From Methyloligella sp. (lineage in GTDB: Bacteria > Pseudomonadota > Alphaproteobacteria > Rhizobiales > HXMU1428-3): 64,000 nt of DNA. The stretch is taken from NCBI GenBank assembly GCA_021604645.1, contig BQJJ01000011.1, forward strand, positions 1-64,000, written 5' to 3'. The translations under genes were made by a program, and so were the position numbers. Below, one piece after another: positions 1 through 7,816 of the stretch (position 1 is the stretch's first letter; each line of letters opens with the position of its first letter). The notes beneath the pieces are model-generated. The model was not told the origin of the DNA. It made no database searches and saw only the letters and a program-made list of their open reading frames with translations.

Positions 1-16
1 AATGATAGAATTACCT

Positions 17-250
17 ACACGAAGAAGGAGTACTGTCCCTTCTTAAGGGCAGTAGGACATGACGAAGCACCAGCGTAGCCCGGCGCAAAAGATCAGCCCG
101 AACGGAGCGGAGCGAGTACGGATAAGCTGATCCCATAAAAAGCATCGCACAGCGTAGGTTGCTGCCCCGGATGCATCGTAGGCATCTGAAGGCGCAAATA
201 AAAGAGTGGGCAACTCAAGCACCAAGAAAGCCATCGCCCGTGAGAGAGAA
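17..250 (+). repeat. Mosaic intergenic repeat, copy 1 (A with C and nested B)
   Basis: Module A starts at the cgaagaaggag motif and its first hairpin is ACTGTCCC/GGGCAGT (one bulge). Module C lies at 91-132, bounded by GATCAGC and GCTGATC, inside what would be hairpin 2. Next come nested B hairpins: the outer pair is GGTTGC (157-162) and GCAACT (210-215), and the inner pair is GGATGC (169-174) and GCATCT (182-187). The copy ends with the A tail CCCGTGAGAGAG. No plausible gene lies in 1-324; the open frames here are by-products of the repeat. Confidence 0.8.
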
Positions 251-324
251 TAAACCTACCGCCCACAACTCTTGACTTAAAAAGCTCAGACATAACAAAT
301 TTTAATTATACGGAAAAATAATAA

Positions 325-399
325 TGGCTGGGGCGGTAGGATTCGAACCTACGCTCTTCGGCATCAAAAGCCGCTGCCTTACCGCTTGGCCACGCCCCA
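325..399 (-). tRNA. tRNA-Gln (anticodon TTG)
   Basis: The reverse complement folds as a full cloverleaf: acceptor TGGGGCG paired with CGCCCCA, a D-arm, an anticodon loop TTTTGAT giving TTG, and a TTCGAAT T-loop. The 3' GCCA is encoded in the genome. The UUG anticodon reads CAA and, by wobble, CAG glutamine codons. It stands alone between a mosaic repeat and a small exported-protein gene. Confidence 0.95.
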
Positions 400-402
400 A
401 TA

Positions 403-766
403 AAGGTCATTTCATGAATATCTATTTAAGAGATTTCAAAAATGCATCACTATTCACTAAGAATGACTATTCCTTATGAGAGAAAATATTAAATCCAAAC
501 CCACAAAATGAATAGAGAAAAAAGTGATAGCGGTTTTTAAAAATTTTGCAAGGCCAATCGGTCAAATTTTTACTATTTTTTTCTGTAAAATGCTCAGTAA
601 CATCCAAAGAGAGGAACTTCACTCAAAAAAATTAAGAGCTGAACCCATCAATATTGGTCTTTTTAACAAGCGAATAATTGAAAAAATCAACAAGCTGGGA
701 ATATTTCCCTCATCTAAGAAGATCAAACATTGCGAAACAAGTAAGACAGGCTTAAAACTAACCCTC
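403..766. other. Spacer without an evident gene
   Basis: This AT-rich spacer lies between tRNA-Gln and the exported protein starting at 767. The downstream frame stays open back to a GTG at 524, but that stretch has no clear ribosome binding site and would put about 80 residues in front of a good signal peptide. I regard it as untranslated. Confidence 0.5.
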
Positions 767-1174
767 ATGAGAAAAAAGACCCAGCGCAAACAAAACATAG
801 TCCTTTTGCTACTGCCCCTCTTGTCAGTGGCATTTCTAAGTTTTGCCCCTGTTAAACTCCAGGCGGCTCCAGAAAACCGCCCATACGACGCTGGATTATT
901 ACGATTATCGGAAATTTTAGGGGCCGTACATTATTTACGAGCACTGTGCGGCATAAATGATGAATTAATCTGGCGTGATAAAATGCAGGATCTCATCAAA
1001 GCTGAAGGTGTAACAAGCAAACGCAAAGCAAAACTCACCAAAAGTTTCAACAAAGGCTATAAAAGCTTTCAAAGAACCTACAGACGCTGTACCCCGTCCG
1101 CAAAGACAGCAATTAATCTCTTTTTAGACGAAGGCATAGAATTGTCAGAAAAATTGGTCACAACAAACCAATAA
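767..1174 (+). CDS. Small exported protein, TIGR02301-like
   Basis: This 135-residue protein resembles a conserved alphaproteobacterial family of unknown function (TIGR02301). I chose the internal ATG at 767 because it is followed at once by a signal peptide: a basic start (MRKKTQRKQ), a run of about 20 hydrophobic residues and an alanine-rich cleavage region ending in LQAA. The mature part is mostly helical. It has two cysteines (in ALCG and RRCT) that could form a disulfide in the periplasm, and a basic central stretch. The frame is open upstream to 524, but that segment does not look like protein. No partner is evident nearby, and the function is unknown. Confidence 0.6.
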   Translation: MRKKTQRKQNIVLLLLPLLSVAFLSFAPVKLQAAPENRPYDAGLLRLSEILGAVHYLRALCGINDELIWRDKMQDLIKAEGVTSKRKAKLTKSFNKGYKSFQRTYRRCTPSAKTAINLFLDEGIELSEKLVTTNQ

Positions 1175-1183
1175 AATAATATT

Positions 1184-1367
1184 TAGGGTCTAAACCCAAA
1201 TAAAAAATTTAGCTCCACTGGAGCCTGAGATTATCTTTCATCTATAGATTAAAGTCGCAGATAATATAGCCTATAGATAGTTATACATAGAATTCACACT
1301 CTTTCAGTTAAAAAACGGCTAAATTGATCTCTATTTAGCCTATTTCATTAATTGGGTTTAGACCCTA
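1184..1367. mobile_element. MITE-like element with 16-bp inverted ends
   Basis: TAGGGTCTAAACCCAA at 1184-1199 is repeated as its exact reverse complement at 1352-1367. Read as TA plus a 14-bp inverted end, the 184-bp unit looks like a Tc1/mariner- or IS630-type miniature element flanked by a TA duplication. It has no coding capacity and fills most of the 339-bp spacer 1175-1513. A different explanation, a long-range stem in a transcript, cannot be excluded. Confidence 0.5.
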
Positions 1368-1513
1368 GTAACCATGTTTCTTAGTCAATTTACCTTTAAA
1401 GAAACAACAGCTTTCCAAACAAGTTCCACCTAGATAAAAATAATCTGCTGACAAAATAACAAGCAAAAACAAATATCAGACGATTTAAAACATAATGAAG
1501 TGGATTTACGGGA

Positions 1514-1759
1514 ATGACATTTAGGTTAAACAATGAAGATAATGACCTGAATGCGGAAGCCTTGAGTTACATCATAGAAGCTTGGGAAGATGCTATCTGT
1601 AACGGACTAGAGCCTGAAAGCCTTGCAGGTGCCTCCCTATTCGCCGCGTTAACTGACCTCGTCTCTACTTATGGTGAAGACGCAGTCTCAAAAATGACGA
1701 GAGACCTGTCAGATCGAATAGACCAGGGTGAATTCTCATTAGACCGTGTGACCCAATAA
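1514..1759 (+). CDS. Conserved-looking small acidic protein, unknown function
   Basis: This is an 81-residue acidic, mainly helical protein. It has no signal peptide, membrane segment or cysteine-rich motif beyond a single Cys (AICNGLEP). Regular charge spacing and ordinary codon use support a real gene. The start ATG at 1514 follows a weak GGGA. It is convergent with the LysE-family gene, whose stop lies 5 bp away. I recall similar short proteins in Rhizobiales but cannot name a family. Confidence 0.6.
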   Translation: MTFRLNNEDNDLNAEALSYIIEAWEDAICNGLEPESLAGASLFAALTDLVSTYGEDAVSKMTRDLSDRIDQGEFSLDRVTQ

Positions 1760-1763
1760 GCTT

Positions 1764-2408
1764 TTAGAAAAAAATAGATTTACCTGCTAAACCAAACCCA
1801 GCCACAAAGAGAACACTGCCAGCTATTTGATTGATGGTTTTTAAGCGTTTTTCAGTCATTTTACCTCGAAATGCTGTGATCAAGCGAGCCAAACCTAACC
1901 ACCACAAAGTCGCACCACTTAAAAGTCCCACTAAAATCATCAAACTATCAAGATAGCTCGTAAAACCTCCAACAGCAGAACTCACACTACCAAAAATAGC
2001 AAAGATCCCCAGCAAAGCACCGGGGTTAGTAATGGTGAGTAAAAAACTCTGAGGTATTGCCTGTAAATGACCTCGAATTTGCGACGATTGTTTCATTTCA
2101 GGTAGAAATTTAGGCTGAGCTAAAAAGATCTTTATTCCAAACCCGAGTAAAATTAACCCGCCAATAAACTGAATTTCGGTTTCATAACTATTAATTAAGC
2201 CTGAAAGGGCCGTTATTCCCATTGCCGCTGCAACGGAAATTAAAAAATCAGCCCCAATAGCACCTAGGCCAACAGCAAATCCAGCCCAAAACCCTCTGGC
2301 CAAAGTGCGCTGGATACACAAAATATTGACAGGACCAACAGGAGCAGAAATAAGTAGACCCAATCCAAAGCCAGTTAAAATAAGATGTAAATTAATCATC
2401 AACGCCAT
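1764..2408 (-). CDS. LysE-family amino acid exporter
   Basis: A 214-residue inner-membrane protein with about six hydrophobic segments and the LysE/RhtB hallmark near the N-terminus (SAPVGPVNILCIQRTL, about residues 21-36), followed by a glycine-rich second segment (GFAVGLGAIGADFL). A third marker is the TITNPGALLGIF stretch mid-protein. Members export amino acids or related small molecules by proton exchange. Neighbours do not reveal the substrate. Length matches the family (about 200-215 residues). It is transcribed away from the downstream exported-protein gene and shares no operon with it. Confidence 0.88.
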   Translation of the reverse strand: MALMINLHLILTGFGLGLLISAPVGPVNILCIQRTLARGFWAGFAVGLGAIGADFLISVAAAMGITALSGLINSYETEIQFIGGLILLGFGIKIFLAQPKFLPEMKQSSQIRGHLQAIPQSFLLTITNPGALLGIFAIFGSVSSAVGGFTSYLDSLMILVGLLSGATLWWLGLARLITAFRGKMTEKRLKTINQIAGSVLFVAGFGLAGKSIFF

Positions 2409-2466
2409 AAATCTAGAAAAAGCTTTAAAATTACCTGTTTAAGAAATTTCATAAAACGGGCCTGTT

Positions 2467-2503
2467 CATCCAATAGTACATATGCCATCCAATATTACAT
2501 ATG
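2467..2503. promoter_or_regulatory. Two 18-bp direct repeats upstream of the gene at 2540
   Basis: CATCCAATAGTACATATG (2467-2484) and CATCCAATATTACATATG (2486-2503) differ at one base and are spaced 19 bp apart. They sit 37 bp before a start codon in a divergent promoter region, so they could be paired regulator sites. No protein can be assigned. Confidence 0.35.
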
Positions 2504-2539
2504 TATGACCAAAAGATTTTTTTTGAAGGGAGCTTAGCC

Positions 2540-3130
2540 ATGAATAAATATAAAGTGACGATAAAACTAGTCTCTGTCATGACACTCATATCTGTTGTGA
2601 CAATCGCAACATTTTTAAGGTATGAAAATTTTGCACATGCAAAAGACAAAAAATCAAATGTCACAGCTGTACAACAAATAACAAATGAAAGCCTCCCCAA
2701 CCTTACCTTGCAAATGAAAGAAGATCTCATTGAAGCCGCCAGCTCCGGGGACCTTGAAGAAGTACGAGACTTATTCGAGTCAAACGAGCTCGCCCCAGTT
2801 TTAACCAATGAACATATCAGTGACCCTTTAGACTATTGGAAAAAAGTATCTGTAGATGGGTCAACCAGAGATATCATGGCTGCTATTGCAGAGGTCTTTA
2901 GTCTTCCTCCAGTGAAAAACAAAAACGGAGATTTTATCTGGCCTTATCTTGCTAAAGTGCCATTAAAAAAACTAAGCAAGCAACAGCAAATTGATCTATT
3001 CCGCCTTGTTGGCCCAAAACAAGCCACCAAAATGCTAGAAACCGGTGTTTACACCTATTATGAAGCTAAAATAGGCAAAGATGGCACATGGCATTATTTT
3101 AAAAAGCCAGAAACAACAGAGAAGAAATAG
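2540..3130 (+). CDS. Exported protein of unknown function
   Basis: The ATG at 2540 has a good GAAGGGAG ribosome binding site, better than the upstream ATG at 2501. The 196-residue product begins with a basic segment and one hydrophobic segment (about residues 6-22) ending near an AHA cleavage site, so it is probably periplasmic or membrane-anchored. The rest is a mixed helical domain with no cysteines. A C-terminal part (about residues 130-185, including LFRLVGPKQATKMLETG) looks like a compact domain. Similar proteins occur in Rhizobiales, but I do not recognise a named family. Confidence 0.7.
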   Translation: MNKYKVTIKLVSVMTLISVVTIATFLRYENFAHAKDKKSNVTAVQQITNESLPNLTLQMKEDLIEAASSGDLEEVRDLFESNELAPVLTNEHISDPLDYWKKVSVDGSTRDIMAAIAEVFSLPPVKNKNGDFIWPYLAKVPLKKLSKQQQIDLFRLVGPKQATKMLETGVYTYYEAKIGKDGTWHYFKKPETTEKK

Positions 3131-3200
3131 AAATATTGACAATACATGCATTTAATATACACTATTTAAATCTGACCAGTTTTAAAAGGCACTTTAAGCA

Positions 3201-3653
3201 ATGGACGAACACCCAAGAGGCCCTCGAGATCCTTTACATGAAGGCATAACTCAACCCCTCATAAATGAGTTGGTTCATAAATTTTATGAAAAAATTCAAA
3301 ACCATGAAACCTTAGGCCCTATATTCAATGATGCGATAAAAGACAACTGGCCTGAACATTTAGAACGCATGTGCACATTTTGGGGTGCTGTGGCGTTAAA
3401 AACAGGTGCTTATAAGGGCAAGCCAGTACCAAAACACGTTGCCCTTAAAGGTGTAAAGCCAGATCATTTTAAAATCTGGCTCGCTCTTTTTAGAGAAACC
3501 GCTATTGAGGTTTGCGGTCTCGACATCGGCTTACATTTTATAGACCGTGCCGAAAGAATTGCAGAAAGCCTACAACTTGCCATGTTTTTCCAAGGAACAA
3601 TCGCTCCACGAGACGCATTCAAAAATGGCGTTTTAGTCCACCAGGTTAGCTAA
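3201..3653 (+). CDS. Group III truncated haemoglobin
   Basis: This 150-residue haem protein shows the group III signature: FYEKI with the B10-type tyrosine (Tyr29), the F-W-x4-L-x-TG-x-Y-x-G-x-P block (Phe60-Trp61 to about Pro76), and HFKIWLALF, where His89 is the likely proximal haem ligand. Group III globins bind oxygen, nitric oxide or peroxide in the cytoplasm, and their exact physiological role is often unknown. The next gene is an ArsR-family regulator behind its own promoter, so co-transcription is doubtful. Length and motif order are complete. Confidence 0.9.
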   Translation: MDEHPRGPRDPLHEGITQPLINELVHKFYEKIQNHETLGPIFNDAIKDNWPEHLERMCTFWGAVALKTGAYKGKPVPKHVALKGVKPDHFKIWLALFRETAIEVCGLDIGLHFIDRAERIAESLQLAMFFQGTIAPRDAFKNGVLVHQVS

Positions 3654-3693
3654 AAGCCACTTCCATTTCTCAGTCCTCGCACATTCTTTTCTA

Positions 3694-3718
3694 TTGACAT
3701 ATAAAGTTTTCTTTATAT
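3694..3718 (+). promoter_or_regulatory. Promoter with palindromic operator of the methionine-cycle operon
   Basis: A consensus TTGACA -35 box at 3694-3699 overlaps a perfect inverted repeat, ATATAAAG (3699-3706) and CTTTATAT (3711-3718) around TTTT. The palindrome fills the -35/-10 spacer. It is placed ideally for repression by the ArsR-type protein encoded 53 bp downstream. Autoregulation and control of the metF-arsH-metH genes are inferred. Confidence 0.6.
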
Positions 3719-3770
3719 CTTGTCATGAAACAAACAGAGATCCCTCTTCACATATCGGAGACACAAGGTT

Positions 3771-4766
3771 GTGACAGGCTTAACAACAACAATTAGCAAG
3801 GCTGAGCTCTTAGGCGCGCTCAAAGCCGCAGGCGATGACACCCGCTTGCGCTTGCTTGTGTTGTTGAACATCTCAGAACACAACGTCAAAGACCTTACAC
3901 ACATACTAAATCAAAGCCAACCGCGCCTCAGTCGCCATTTAAAATTGCTCACTGAAGCCAATTTAATAGAGCGCTTTCAAGAAGGGTCTTGGGTTTATTA
4001 TCGCCTCGTCAGAGGTAATATTTACGGCGAACTCGTCCAGGATATTTTAAAAACAGCCAACCTAAGCGATGAGCAATTCAAAGCAGATCAGACTCAAGCC
4101 GAAAAAGTCAAAGCCCAGCGCGCAAAAGAAGCCCAATCATATTTTAAAACTCACGCCAAAGATTGGGACCGTATTCGCAGCCTCTACATCAAAGAAGAAA
4201 TCGTCGAAACAGAAATGAAAAATCTAATTGGTTCAAATCCAATTGATTTATTACTTGATCTTGGCACCGGCACGGGACGCATTTTAGAACTTTTTTCATC
4301 TCAATTTAAAAAAGGCATTGGTGTCGACATCAATCATGAAATGCTGCGTCACGCACGGGCGAGATTAGATCGTTTGAACTTGCAATCATGCGAACTACGT
4401 CATGGGGATATCAATAAGCTAGATTTTAAAAATTCTCTGGCAGACACAATCATCATTCACCAAATCATGCATTTTTTGGAAGACCCAAAACAACTATGCA
4501 AAGAAGCGGCACGCCTCCTAGCACCAGGTGGGCGGTTACTCATTGTCGATTTTGCACCGCATACACAAGAACAATTACGTTACGACTTCGCCCATCAAAG
4601 ATTAGGGTTTGAAGAAAATCAGCTATGGGGATGGCTAAAAGCAGCCGGGTTAAAAGAGCTAAAGTTTAAGCTTCTTCCCAACACAAGTACGAAAAATAAA
4701 AAACCTGCCGAGCCTTTTAATAAATGTGACACGTTAAATGTGTCTTTATGGCTTGCTGGGAAATAA
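3771..4766 (+). CDS. ArsR-family regulator fused to a SAM methyltransferase domain
   Basis: The 331-residue protein has an N-terminal winged helix-turn-helix (about residues 15-80, with PRLSRHLKLLTEANLI and SWVYYRL) and a C-terminal Rossmann methyltransferase domain (motif I DLGTGTGR at 163-170). Fusions of this kind occur next to methionine-cycle genes in Proteobacteria, where the SahR group of ArsR regulators senses S-adenosylhomocysteine. That identity is likely here but not proven. The typical arsenic-binding CVC motif is absent. The GTG start at 3771 has a GGAG site 10 bp upstream. metF follows after 48 bp containing a B hairpin, so this looks like the first gene of the operon. Confidence 0.85.
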   Translation: MTGLTTTISKAELLGALKAAGDDTRLRLLVLLNISEHNVKDLTHILNQSQPRLSRHLKLLTEANLIERFQEGSWVYYRLVRGNIYGELVQDILKTANLSDEQFKADQTQAEKVKAQRAKEAQSYFKTHAKDWDRIRSLYIKEEIVETEMKNLIGSNPIDLLLDLGTGTGRILELFSSQFKKGIGVDINHEMLRHARARLDRLNLQSCELRHGDINKLDFKNSLADTIIIHQIMHFLEDPKQLCKEAARLLAPGGRLLIVDFAPHTQEQLRYDFAHQRLGFEENQLWGWLKAAGLKELKFKLLPNTSTKNKKPAEPFNKCDTLNVSLWLAGK

Positions 4767-4768
4767 AC

Positions 4769-4803
4769 GCGGTTGCTGGTGGGCAACTTGGAGCGCAAAA
4801 AAA
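4769..4803 (+). repeat. B hairpin repeat before metF
   Basis: GGTTGC at 4771-4776 pairs with GCAACT at 4783-4788, followed by the A-rich tail typical of module B. The tail runs directly into AAAGGA, the apparent ribosome binding site of metF, 8 bp before its ATG. Confidence 0.75.
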
Positions 4804-4814
4804 GGACCACTTAA

Positions 4815-5711
4815 ATGAAATTCGGACACAGAAAAAGTTTAGGCATCACACCTCAAGACCTAAAGATCTCTTACGAATTTTTTCCGCCAAAAACGGAAAA
4901 GATGGAACAAACCTTGTGGGAAGCAATCAATCGCCTAGCGCCGTTAAATCCAAGCTTTGTTTCTGTGACCTATGGTGCAGGTGGCTCAACAAGAGAGCGC
5001 ACTCACGCAACTGTCGAGCGCATTGTTAAAGAAACCAATCTCAAACCAGCCGCTCACTTAACATGTGTTTCCGCAACAAAAGAAGAAGTGAACGAGGTTA
5101 TTCGCTCCTATAAAGACGTTGGTGTCAATCACATCGTAGCTTTAAGAGGAGATCCGGCCGAAGGCGTAGGCCAAACATATAATCCAACACCAGGTGGTTA
5201 TGAAGGCAGTGTCGAGCTCATTAAAGGCATCAAACAAATTTCAGATGATTTTGAAATTACAGTTTCAGCTTATCCTGAAAAGCACCCAGAGAGCACCAGT
5301 ATTGAAGCCGACATTGAGCTCTTAAAACGAAAAATTGATGCTGGTGCCACGCGAGCGATCACACAATTTTTCTTTGATAATGAACACTATTACCGATACT
5401 TAGAAAAAACGACAGCAGCCGGAATTAACATCCCCATCATTCCAGGGATCATTCCAATCCTGAACTTTAAAACTATGACAAAATTTGCAGGCAGCTCAGG
5501 TGCTACCATTCCGCACTGGATTGCAAAACGTTTTGAAGGCTTAGAAGACGACCCAAAAACCGCAAGGCTCGTCTCTGCGTCCATTGCTGTTGAACAAGTT
5601 TTAGACCTCATCGACCAAGATGTCACAGATCTCCATTTTTACACATTAAACAGAGCTGATCTGGTTTATGCGATCTGCCACATTCTCGGCTTCAGACCGC
5701 AAACGGCATAA
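4815..5711 (+). CDS. metF: 5,10-methylenetetrahydrofolate reductase MetF
   Basis: This 298-residue FAD-dependent TIM-barrel enzyme reduces methylene-THF to 5-methyl-THF, the methyl donor for methionine synthase. Family motifs are present in order: YEFFPPKTE near residue 17 (catalytic Glu), TYGAGGSTRERT, ALRGDP, SAYPEKHPES (FAD contacts) and ITQFFFDN. Length is typical of the bacterial enzyme. It lies second in the putative methionine operon, between the ArsR-methyltransferase and arsH. Its ribosome binding site directly abuts a B repeat, which may affect translation. Confidence 0.96.
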   Translation: MKFGHRKSLGITPQDLKISYEFFPPKTEKMEQTLWEAINRLAPLNPSFVSVTYGAGGSTRERTHATVERIVKETNLKPAAHLTCVSATKEEVNEVIRSYKDVGVNHIVALRGDPAEGVGQTYNPTPGGYEGSVELIKGIKQISDDFEITVSAYPEKHPESTSIEADIELLKRKIDAGATRAITQFFFDNEHYYRYLEKTTAAGINIPIIPGIIPILNFKTMTKFAGSSGATIPHWIAKRFEGLEDDPKTARLVSASIAVEQVLDLIDQDVTDLHFYTLNRADLVYAICHILGFRPQTA

Positions 5712-5744
5712 CAGACAAATCAATAATTAAGTGGAATCAAAGAC

Positions 5745-6497
5745 GTGCTAACAGACGAGCAAAAAGATCTTCTCTATTCTGGCAAAACCATCTATACCGA
5801 TCCGTCACTGCCAAACTTACATGAGAACCATTTCAGCAAAACTAATCTTGAAAGTTTGGGGCTTTCAGAAGACGCATTAAAAACACCGCCTAAGTTTTTA
5901 ATCATTTATGGCTCTTTAAGAGAAGTATCCTACAGCCGCCTTTTAGCTGAAGAAGCTGCAAGAATTCTGATAAAACTCGGCGCCGAAGTAAAGTTCTTCG
6001 ATCCAAGAGATCTCCCCATGCCTCAAGAGGGATATAAAATCGGTGGTGAAGCGGACACACACCCTAAAATCAAAGAGCTAATCGACCTCGCCCTATGGGC
6101 AGATGGTCACGTCTGGTCCTCACCAGAACGACATGGCTCCATGTCAGCCGTTTTCAAAACACAGATTGACCACATCCCCCTTTCATTTGGCTCTGTTCGC
6201 CCAACGCAAGGACGCACATTAGCTCTTTTACAAGTGGCAGGTGGATCTCAATCCTTTAACACTGTTAATAATATGCGGATCTTAGGACGCTGGATGCGCA
6301 TGCTGGTCATCCCAAATCAATCTTCTGTGCCCAGTGCCTACACACAATTTGATGACGAAACCGGCCGAATGAAACCATCACCACTCTATAACCGCGTTGT
6401 AGATGTGATGGAGGAATTAATGAAATTCACCCTATTAACCAGAGACAAAAAAGACTATTTGGTAGATAGATATAGCGAACGCTGCGACAGCGAATAA
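5745..6497 (+). CDS. arsH: ArsH-type NADPH-dependent flavoprotein
   Basis: This 250-residue protein matches the ArsH flavodoxin-like family along its length: the FMN phosphate loop [26 protein letters not shown], the [10 protein letters not shown] block, [16 protein letters not shown] and the closing [20 protein letters not shown]. ArsH proteins oxidise trivalent organoarsenicals or act as NADPH-FMN oxidoreductases. No arsenic genes (arsB, arsC) are near; the gene is embedded between metF and metH. It may therefore serve as a reductase for the methionine pathway, for example by feeding electrons to reactivate cobalamin, but this is inference. The start appears to be GTG, 33 bp after metF. Confidence 0.9.
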   Translation: MLTDEQKDLLYSGKTIYTDPSLPNLHENHFSKTNLESLGLSEDALKTPPKFLIIYGSLREVSYSRLLAEEAARILIKLGAEVKFFDPRDLPMPQEGYKIGGEADTHPKIKELIDLALWADGHVWSSPERHGSMSAVFKTQIDHIPLSFGSVRPTQGRTLALLQVAGGSQSFNTVNNMRILGRWMRMLVIPNQSSVPSAYTQFDDETGRMKPSPLYNRVVDVMEELMKFTLLTRDKKDYLVDRYSERCDSE

Positions 6498-6510
6498 TCA
6501 GGAACTCAAA

Positions 6511-7569
6511 ATGTCAGTAAATAGAACAGAGCAATTTAAAACCGCAGCAAATGAGCGCATCCTCATCATCGATGGCGCCATGGGCACGATGATCCAACGC
6601 TATAAGCTAGATGAAGCTGCTTACCGCGGCAAAGAATACGAAAAATGGAACCAGGACGTCAAAGGCAACAATGACCTTCTAAGCATCACTCAGCCAGAGA
6701 TCATTAAAGAAATCCATGGCCAATATTTAGAAGCCGGCGCTGACATCATCGGCACCAACACCTTTAATGGCACAACCATTTCAATGGCAGATTACGGCAT
6801 GGAATCAGAGGCCTATAAAATCAATGTTGAAGCCGCCAAAATCGCACGAGAAGTGGCCGATGAATGGACAGCCAAAACACCCGAGAAACCACGGTTCGTC
6901 GCTGGCGCTGTAGGCCCAACCAACAGAACAGCCTCCATCTCACCAGATGTAAACAATCCAGGCTACCGGAATGTCACTTTTGATGAATTAGTGGAAGCGT
7001 ATAAAAGTCAAACAAAAGGCCTCATCGAAGGCGGTGTCGACATCATCATCATCGAAACCATCTTCGATACCTTAAATGCAAAAGCTGCTGGCTTCGCAGT
7101 CTTAAGCGCGTTTAAAGAATTAGGCATCGAACTACCCGTTATGATTTCAGGCACCATCACAGATCTATCTGGAAGAAACCTCTCTGGCCAAACACCTGAA
7201 GCATTTTACTATTCAATGAGCCATCTAAACCCATTTTCAATTGGATTAAATTGTTCATTCGGTGCTGATCACCTACGCCCAGCCATTCAGGAAATCTCAG
7301 CTGTTGCGAATGTTTATGTCTCTGCTTATCCAAATGCAGGGCTGCCAAACGAAATGGGTGAGTATGATGAAACACCAGAAGAGATGGCCGGAAAAATCGA
7401 AGGCTGGGCCAAAGATGGCCTGATAAATATGATCGGCGGTTGCTGCGGCTCAACACCAGAACACATCAACGCCATTGCCAAAGCTGTCGCCCCCTATCCA
7501 CCAAGACAAATTCCAGAAGTGCCCGTAAAAATGCGCCTCTCAGGCCTCGAGCCTTTTGTTCATGGATAG
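6511..7569 (+). CDS. metH: Methionine synthase, homocysteine-binding part
   Basis: The 352-residue protein corresponds to the N-terminal homocysteine methyltransferase barrel of cobalamin-dependent MetH. It carries [21 protein letters not shown] near the start, [22 protein letters not shown], and the three zinc-ligand cysteines (GLNCSFGA and [11 protein letters not shown]). It stops where the pterin-binding domain should begin; that domain starts the separate gene at 7817. The domain-boundary split and intact motifs suggest a working two-gene enzyme, not a broken metH. It starts 13 bp after arsH, behind an AGGA site. Confidence 0.93.
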   Translation: MSVNRTEQFKTAANERILIIDGAMGTMIQRYKLDEAAYRGKEYEKWNQDVKGNNDLLSITQPEIIKEIHGQYLEAGADIIGTNTFNGTTISMADYGMESEAYKINVEAAKIAREVADEWTAKTPEKPRFVAGAVGPTNRTASISPDVNNPGYRNVTFDELVEAYKSQTKGLIEGGVDIIIIETIFDTLNAKAAGFAVLSAFKELGIELPVMISGTITDLSGRNLSGQTPEAFYYSMSHLNPFSIGLNCSFGADHLRPAIQEISAVANVYVSAYPNAGLPNEMGEYDETPEEMAGKIEGWAKDGLINMIGGCCGSTPEHINAIAKAVAPYPPRQIPEVPVKMRLSGLEPFVHG

Positions 7570-7618
7570 AACAATCTTATCTAAAAATAAGTCAAATATA
7601 AATTTATTAACTTAATTT

Positions 7619-7800
7619 ACGAAGAACAACAGGCGGCAAGCCGCCCGCACATTTGCAAGCCAGTGTGGTTGGAATTAGGCAACCTAAAACACCACTAAAG
7701 TTAAGCAAAAGTATAAAGCGCATATCGGAGGGTCGAGATGCTTTAGCATCGAGATAACCCGGGAGATAGAAAGTGCGGTTGCTGGTGGGCAACTGAAGCA
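7619..7800 (+). repeat. Degenerate mosaic repeat (A-like plus B) inside the metH split
   Basis: The 247-bp gap between the two metH genes holds an A-like unit: cgaagaa, a GGCGG/CCGCC hairpin, and GGGT...ACCC enclosing GATGC/GCATC with a CCCGGGAGATAG tail. A B-like GGTT/AACC pair lies near 7708-7684, and a clear B copy follows (GGTTGC 7777-7782, GCAACT 7789-7794). The B tail ends 17 bp before the second metH start. Confidence 0.6.
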
Positions 7801-7816
7801 CAGAAAAGAGAATAAT

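Noticed and set aside
43..293. Antisense open frames within the first repeat copy
   Set aside because: They fall entirely in repeat A/B/C DNA, have odd composition (many Cys, Trp, Arg) and no ribosome binding sites.
524..766. Long N-terminal extension of the exported TIGR02301-like protein
   Set aside because: It would bury the signal peptide and has no ribosome binding site or protein-like composition.
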